This document shows, in pieces, positions 59,929 through 64,000 of a stretch of 64,000 nt of DNA. The position numbers were made by a program, and so were the translations under genes. Where the stretch lies: NCBI GenBank assembly GCA_015709575.1, contig CP054190.1:1178001-1242000 (forward strand). The letters run 5' to 3'. The notes below the pieces were generated by a model. The model did no database searches. It was given only the letters and a program-made list of their open reading frames with translations, and had not been told where the DNA came from. How positions within the stretch are numbered: position 1 is the first letter of the stretch; every line of letters begins with the position of its first letter. This DNA is from Planctomycetia bacterium (GTDB taxonomy: Bacteria; Planctomycetota; Phycisphaerae; UBA1845; Fen-1342).

Positions 59929-60500
59929 GCGGCCTCCGTCGCTTCGCTTTCCCGGAGGTACTGGTAGAGCGTCTCTCGGCTGATCCCGAACTCGCGGGCG
60001 AGCCGGGCTTTCTTCTCGCCGACGGCGGCGCGGGCGCGGAGTTCCTGCACCCGCTCCGGCGACAGCGCCCGCTTCCGTCCCCGGTAGACGCCGCGCTGCT
60101 TGGCCAGCGCGATGCCCTCGCGCTGCCGTTCCTTGATGAGGTCGCGCTCGAACTGTGCGACGGCGCCGAGCACCGTCAGCATCAGGTTCGCCATCGGCGA
60201 CTCCTCGCCGGTGAAGAGCAGGTTCTCTTTGATGAACTGGACGCGGATGCCGCGCTTGGTCTGTTCCTGGACGATGCGTCGAAGGTCGTCCACGTTGCGG
60301 GCCAGGCGGTCCATGCTGTGGACGACAATCATGTCGCCTTCTCTGGCGTAGGCGACGAGCGCCTTCAGTTCGGGACGGTCAGTGTCTTTTCCGGAGGCCG
60401 CGTCGGTGAACACGCGGTCGAGTTGCACGCCTTCGAGTTGCCGCTCCGCGTTCTGATCGTACGAACTGACCCTGACGTACCCGATCCGTTGACCCTTCCC
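59913..60500 (-). CDS. Tn3-type resolvase, 5' end removed by transposon insertion
   Basis: The frame from 60500 reads GKGQRIGYVRVSSYDQN, the full catalytic N-terminus (Ser in VRVS), then QLDRVFTDAASGKD, VVHSMDRLARNVDDLRR, ESPMANLMLTVLGAVAQFE and a C-terminal HTH (VGEKKARLAREFGISRETLYQYL). But no start codon remains: a TGA overlaps the transposon end at 60504-60506, and the first usable GTG (60428) lies past the catalytic Ser. The gene probably lost only its first few codons. It may still be made if some alternative start exists. Confidence 0.82.
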   Translation of the reverse strand, partial: GKGQRIGYVRVSSYDQNAERQLEGVQLDRVFTDAASGKDTDRPELKALVAYAREGDMIVVHSMDRLARNVDDLRRIVQEQTKRGIRVQFIKENLLFTGEESPMANLMLTVLGAVAQFERDLIKERQREGIALAKQRGVYRGRKRALSPERVQELRARAAVGEKKARLAREFGISRETLYQYLRESEATEAACSTS

Positions 60501-60501
60501 C

Positions 60502-60525
60502 TGTCATAACTCGAAGTGCACTTCA
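60502..60525 (+). repeat. Left terminal inverted-repeat end of the tni transposon
   Basis: TGTCATAACTCGAAGTGCAC begins exactly where the resolvase frame is broken. Tn402/Tn5053-family ends start TGTCATTT-, so TGTCA fits. A second TGTCATACTCCGCC copy at 60557 may be an internal transposase-binding repeat. A possible 5-bp target duplication is TCCCC (60497-60501). A weak promoter for tniA (TTGCCA 60530, TAGTGT 60554) lies between. The matching right end is not in the window. Confidence 0.6.
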
Positions 60526-60637
60526 CAGATTGCCATTGATTTGTCTCGCTTTCTAGTGTCATACTCCGCCGCATAACCTGCCTCAGTCGGTTGCACTGGC
60601 CAGCAGATTATCGCAGTCCTATTCAGCAGCGGACCCC

Positions 60638-62272
60638 ATGACCGACATCGCGCTCATAGAGGAAAAGGCCTGGATCGAGGCGCGCCGCCGGGCGGAGCTT
60701 ATCCGACCGCTGGTAGAGATGACGCGGTGCCCCAGACGGATGGTGAGTGCCGCCGCCCAGGCACTGGGATTGTCTGAGCGGCAAGTGTATGACTTGATCA
60801 GGCGCTGCCGGCTGAGCGACGGGACGGTGTCGGCGCTGGTTCCGAAGATGTCCAGCGGCGGACGCGGCAAGTCGAGACTGAGCCGCGCCCGGGAGCAGGT
60901 GCTTCGACAGATTATCGATCAGGTGTACCTTACGGGCCAGCGCGTCACGCCGCAGGTGTTGATTCGGGAGGTCCGTCATCACTGCGCGAGAAACGGCATG
61001 CCCGCGCCGGCTGCAAGCACGATACGCCGACGGTTGAAGCACCTCAGTCCCGATGATCGGCGCAAACGTGGCGAGAGCGCCCAAGTCAAGCCCGCAGCCG
61101 GAATGACCCCGATCCCGCAATTCCCGCTTGACCTTTTGCAACTGGATCACACGAAGGTGGATGTCATCATTGTCGATCCTGTGGATCGCAAGCCGATCGG
61201 CAGGCCGTGGCTTAGCGTGGCCATCGACGTGCACAGCCGATGCATCGCCGGGATGCACCTGTCACTGGAAAGCCCTTCGGCCACGTCCGTTGGGCTGTGT
61301 CTGGTGCATGTCGCCACGGAGAAGACATCCTGGCTTGAAGGGCGTGGCATTGATGCCGAGTGGCCGATTGCCGGAAAGCCGCGAGCCATCGCCGTGGACA
61401 ACGGAGCCGAGTTCCACAGCGCCGCGTTTGAGCGCGGATGCGCGCAGCACGGCATCGCCATCCACTGGCGCCCGCCGGGTCAGCCGCATTTCGGGGGCAT
61501 TGTGGAGCGCGTGATCGGCACGCTGATGCAGCAGGTGCATGAGCTGCCGGGGACGACCTTCTCGAATCCGGCCACTCGCAGGGGGTACGACAGCGACGGC
61601 ACCGCCTGCCTGACGCTTCAGGAATTGGAGCATTGGCTCACGATTGCGATCGCTCGCATTTACCACCAGCGTTCGCACGCCGGGCTTGGCGGCGAGACGC
61701 CGATAGCGCGTTTCCGGGAGGGCATGCGGACGATGAAGCAAGAGGGGCGGAGCCTGCCGGTCGTGCAGAATGCACAGGCGTTCCTCATTGATTTCTTGCC
61801 GATTTACCGGCGCACGCTGCAACGCGCGGGAATCACGATTGACTACATCACCTACTACAGCAACGGCCTCAAGCCCTGGATCGCGCGCCGGTCGGAACTG
61901 GGCCCGCTGTTGGTGCGGCGCGATCCCAGGGATCTGAGCCGCGTCTACGTTCTGAACGACGAGACCGAAGGCTACCTGGAGGTGCCGTATCGCGATCTGG
62001 CGCGCCCGGCAGTGACGTTGTGGGAGCATCGGCTTGCCGTGCGGCGGCTGCGAGAGCAGAACCGGCATGCCATTGATGAGATGGCTCTGTTTCGCGCGAT
62101 CGAAGAGCTGCGCGCCATTGAGCGCCGTGCGGCGGCGACGACGAAGACCGCCCGTCGCAACCATGCGCGCCGGCAGCCTGCGGAGCAACCGGTCCCCGCC
62201 CGGAAAACGCCCGTGGCCCCGGTGACCGCGCCGGTCGCCGCGTCGCCCTTTGCCGAGATAGAGGAATGGTGA
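60638..62272 (+). CDS. tniA: Transposase TniA (DDE family)
   Basis: 544 residues. N-terminal helix-turn-helix region (MVSAAAQALGLSERQVYDLIRR), then an RNase H-like integrase core with Asp170 in LLQLDHTKVD, Asp254 in AVDNGAEFHS and Glu290 in GGIVERVIG, forming the DDE triad. C-terminal beta-barrel (LVRRDPRDLSRVYVLNDET) and a basic tail. Cuts and joins the transposon ends with TniB. All catalytic residues are present and the length matches Tn5053 TniA, so it should be active. Confidence 0.95.
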   Translation: MTDIALIEEKAWIEARRRAELIRPLVEMTRCPRRMVSAAAQALGLSERQVYDLIRRCRLSDGTVSALVPKMSSGGRGKSRLSRAREQVLRQIIDQVYLTGQRVTPQVLIREVRHHCARNGMPAPAASTIRRRLKHLSPDDRRKRGESAQVKPAAGMTPIPQFPLDLLQLDHTKVDVIIVDPVDRKPIGRPWLSVAIDVHSRCIAGMHLSLESPSATSVGLCLVHVATEKTSWLEGRGIDAEWPIAGKPRAIAVDNGAEFHSAAFERGCAQHGIAIHWRPPGQPHFGGIVERVIGTLMQQVHELPGTTFSNPATRRGYDSDGTACLTLQELEHWLTIAIARIYHQRSHAGLGGETPIARFREGMRTMKQEGRSLPVVQNAQAFLIDFLPIYRRTLQRAGITIDYITYYSNGLKPWIARRSELGPLLVRRDPRDLSRVYVLNDETEGYLEVPYRDLARPAVTLWEHRLAVRRLREQNRHAIDEMALFRAIEELRAIERRAAATTKTARRNHARRQPAEQPVPARKTPVAPVTAPVAASPFAEIEEW

Positions 62273-63177
62273 TCGCCGGCGACGGCCTCTCCCACTTGCT
62301 TCCGTCGGCGCGGGAGATCGCCGCGCTGCCGGCGGACGAGCGATTGAACAGGCTGCCGCTCCATCACTGGATCGGTTATCCCGCCGCCCAGGCGGCCGTG
62401 GCGAAGCTTGAAGGGATGATCGCCCAGCCGCCCGCTCTGCGGCCGGCCAACCTTCTCATCGTGGGGCCAAGCAACAACGGCAAGACGATGATCGCGGAGC
62501 GTTGCCGGCGCCTGCATCCGGCCCGCACGTCCGTCGATGGCGAGCACCAGGTCATCCCGGTGCTCGTCATGCAGATGCCGCCGGCGCCATCGGCCCGACG
62601 CTTCTATAGCGCCCTGCTGGCCGCCCTGGGGGCGCCGCTATGGGCCAACGGTTCCATGGACCTTCGCGAGCAGATGACCTGTCGGATCATGCGCAAGGTC
62701 GGCGTGCGGCTCCTCATCATCGACGAGCTGCACAACATACTGGCCGGGCGCCCCGGTCAGGTGCGCGAGTGCCAGAATCTCCTGCGGTTCCTCGGCAACG
62801 AGCTGCGCATCCCGATCGCCGGCCTCGGCACGAAGGAAGCCTACCTCGCCATTCGTTCCGACGACCAGCTGGAGAACCGCTTCGAGCCGTTCCTGCTTCC
62901 GCGCTGGACAGACGGCGCAGAACTGGCCAGGTTGCTGATGAGCTTCGAGGCGATCCTGCCGCTTAAGGAGCCGTCCAACCTGGCGTCGCCCGAACTGCGG
63001 ACGCCGATACTGCAACGTTCCGAAGGCACGATCGGCGAGATGTCAGCGCTGCTGGTTGCGGCCACCCGGGCAGCCCTGGAGCGGGGTTGCGAGCGCATCG
63101 ACCTGGATCTCCTGGCGGCGGCTGACTACCTGCCGCCAACGGAACGGCGGCGCCAGTTCGAAGCGTCCCTGCAATGA
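62266..63177 (+). CDS. tniB: Transposition ATPase TniB
   Basis: 303 residues. The ATG overlaps the tniA end by 7 bases. AAA+ ATPase: Walker A VGPSNNGKTM (66-75), Walker B LLIIDELHNIL, sensor NLLRFLGNELRIPIAGLGT and the arginine-rich end. It works like MuB/TnsC: loading at target DNA and recruiting TniA. Complete and of normal length. Confidence 0.94.
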   Translation: MVIAGDGLSHLLPSAREIAALPADERLNRLPLHHWIGYPAAQAAVAKLEGMIAQPPALRPANLLIVGPSNNGKTMIAERCRRLHPARTSVDGEHQVIPVLVMQMPPAPSARRFYSALLAALGAPLWANGSMDLREQMTCRIMRKVGVRLLIIDELHNILAGRPGQVRECQNLLRFLGNELRIPIAGLGTKEAYLAIRSDDQLENRFEPFLLPRWTDGAELARLLMSFEAILPLKEPSNLASPELRTPILQRSEGTIGEMSALLVAATRAALERGCERIDLDLLAAADYLPPTERRRQFEASLQ

Positions 63178-63557
63178 CCGCGCCGACGGATAGCTACCCG
63201 ATCGATCTTCAGCCGCCGGCGCCGCCGGCGATACGCTGGCCGCTGCATCCCCCGCCGTACCGTCTGGAGTTGCTTAACGAATGGATCGCGCGACTCGCGC
63301 AAGACTACGGCGTCACGGCCACGCTCTTCTGCCGTCACGTGCTCTCCGTGACGCCGCCCTTGCCTGATACGATCCCCGATCACGCACAACGGACGCTGGC
63401 GATGGGAGCCGGCATCGAGCTCGACTGCGTGCGGCGGATGACGCTTGCAGGGATGATGCGGGAGGTCATGGCGGAGGTTGAGCGGACGTGCAAGACGAAC
63501 CCGCAGGCGGTACATGCGTTCACTCGGAAACTGCGGCCGGCGGCACCGCAGGCATGA
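63174..63557 (+). pseudogene. tniQ: Truncated TniQ (N-terminal third)
   Basis: 127 residues, ATG overlapping the tniB stop (ATGA). The N-terminal TniQ pattern is present: WPLHPPPYRLELLNEWIARLA, HAQRTLAMGAGIELDCVRRMTL. TniQ of the family is about 400 residues with a zinc-finger region. Right after the stop, in the next frame (63554-63625), RALRWIEAGQYCPLLRC resembles the family's RQYCPLC finger region, as if a frameshift followed by deletion broke the gene. TniQ guides target choice, so this copy may move poorly unless helped in trans. Confidence 0.68.
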
Positions 63558-63687
63558 CTGCCCGCGCTTTGAGGTGGATCGAGGCCGGACAATACTGCCC
63601 ACTTCTGCGGTGTTCTTCCGCACGTTAACGGTTCTTTCAGTCTTTCCCAGTACAGTGCGGCTCCATCATAACTAGATGGAGTTCATT

Positions 63688-64000
63688 ATGCACCCTCGCC
63701 GCCTCCTACCCCTGTGTCTGATCCTCTTTGTGCTGTGCATGCTCCCGCTATCCCAGGCCGCTGCCTTCAGCGCGTTCATTTCAAATGCGGGCTCCAATAC
63801 CGTATCAGTGATCGACACCGGCACCAACTCTGTCACTGCGACCATTTCAGGCGGCGACACGCCTTACGGCGTGGCCGTCAGCCCTGACGGCGGGACTGTG
63901 TACGTCACCAACCACGGAGACGATAGCGTGTCAGTCATCAGTGCGGCCACAAACTCGGTATCCGCCACAATCACGCTGGCATCCGGTGCCCATCCCGTAG
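63688..64000 (+). CDS. YVTN beta-propeller secreted protein (partial, 3' end outside)
   Basis: The frame starts at ATG 63688, preceded by GGAG 6 bases upstream (ATG 63676 is in frame but lacks a site). Signal peptide ([21 protein letters not shown]), then [40 protein letters not shown] and [17 protein letters not shown]: the YVTN repeat of six- or seven-bladed propellers. It continues past 64000. The first bases around 63600-63690 are AT-richer than the tni genes. Likely cargo or the next host gene. Confidence 0.78.
   Translation, partial: MHPRRLLPLCLILFVLCMLPLSQAAAFSAFISNAGSNTVSVIDTGTNSVTATISGGDTPYGVAVSPDGGTVYVTNHGDDSVSVISAATNSVSATITLASGAHPV

Larger units (their letters stand above)
52293..64000. 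mobile_element. tRNA-fMet-integrated element (left part; right end outside window)
   Basis: Runs from the recombinase/tRNA junction rightward. Content: serine recombinase, J-domain membrane protein, small polar protein, membrane protein, TraG/VirD4-like ATPase, 27-residue membrane peptide, ParB-like and DUF1232-like proteins (all minus strand, tightly spaced), then a plus-strand HTH gene and a WGR-resolvase pair, with a tni transposon nested in the latter. No relaxase, replication protein or mating-pore genes are seen, so it may be a mobilisable or satellite-type element, or the missing part lies beyond 64000. Confidence 0.65.
60502..64000. mobile_element. Tn402/Tn5053-type tni transposon (left part)
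   Basis: TGTCA end, then tniA, tniB and a truncated tniQ in the family order, with overlapping stop/start codons. No tniR is seen after tniQ. A YVTN beta-propeller gene follows and may be cargo. The right end is beyond 64000, or the element was truncated by later events near tniQ. Confidence 0.75.

Noticed and set aside
54167-60428. Right copy of the tRNA-derived attachment sequence
   Set aside because: No second copy of the tRNA 3' segment was found in the element up to the window end.
59913-60500. Resolvase considered as TniR of the tni transposon
   Set aside because: In Tn402/Tn5053 elements tniR lies inside the ends, after tniQ. Here the gene is outside the TGTCA end and is itself interrupted by it.
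63600-63687. Right inverted repeat of the tni element (ATCATAACTAGATGG near 63666 resembles the left end)
   Set aside because: It matches only a few bases and in direct, not inverted, orientation, so it cannot be the right end.
60502-64000. Possible CRISPR-associated transposon (TniQ-type)
   Set aside because: No Cas gene, no repeat-spacer array, and TniQ is truncated.
1-64000. CRISPR arrays
   Set aside because: No set of regularly spaced direct repeats was seen on either strand.

Overview
The window is GC-rich chromosomal DNA with about 55 real genes. It most likely comes from a planctomycete, probably of the Phycisphaerae type. This is inferred from family content, with no marker gene to prove it: CxxCGYD...CPECG zinc-ribbon membrane proteins, a type IV-like prepilin-domain protein, a secreted DUF4159 protein with terpenoid-cyclase-like repeats, a Lys/Ala-rich histone H1-like protein, a Ser/Thr kinase, and a GDxNCDGxxNxFDxDxFV dockerin-like tail of the kind seen in secreted planctomycete proteins.

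Layout, 1-52260 (backbone). The window opens with the end of a PBP2-type transpeptidase coupled to rodA (wall elongation). Next come a DtxR-type regulator with a ferritin-like protein, a kinase, and the DUF4159 protein. DNase IV (nfo) converges on a YhaM-like nuclease operon. A B12-domain/MeaB fusion follows, then an H1-like protein, an M28 peptidase with a PDZ domain, a dGTPase-like HD protein, thiS-thiG, and a tight moaC-proC-PLP enzyme cluster. A branched-chain amino-acid transporter (livK-livH-livM, no ATPases nearby) is followed by DUF502 and several secreted or lipoprotein genes, an M14 peptidase, a GT4 glycosyltransferase and a diguanylate cyclase. An overlapping neuC-neuA-methyltransferase-neuB operon makes an activated nonulosonic (sialic-acid-like) sugar. 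A TrkH-like protein, a LysM/L,D-transpeptidase, a coiled-coil protein, glycogen phosphorylase and a MazG-like pyrophosphohydrolase complete the backbone.

Layout, 52261-64000 (mobile DNA). An initiator tRNA-Met carries an integrated element. The C-terminus of the element's large serine recombinase is encoded antisense to the 3' half of this tRNA and through the tRNA's terminator. The element continues with an N-terminally anchored J-domain protein, a small polar protein, a membrane protein, a TraG/VirD4-like ATPase, a 27-residue membrane peptide, a ParB-like protein and a small DUF1232-like membrane protein. A divergent HTH regulator and a WGR-domain/resolvase pair follow.

The resolvase lacks its start codon because the end (TGTCA...) of a Tn402/Tn5053-type tni transposon begins exactly there. 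tniA, tniB and a truncated tniQ follow, then a YVTN beta-propeller gene that runs off the window. Neither the right end of the transposon nor the right attachment site of the outer element is inside the window. The layout suggests a res-site-hunting transposon nested in a poorly described tRNA-integrated element.
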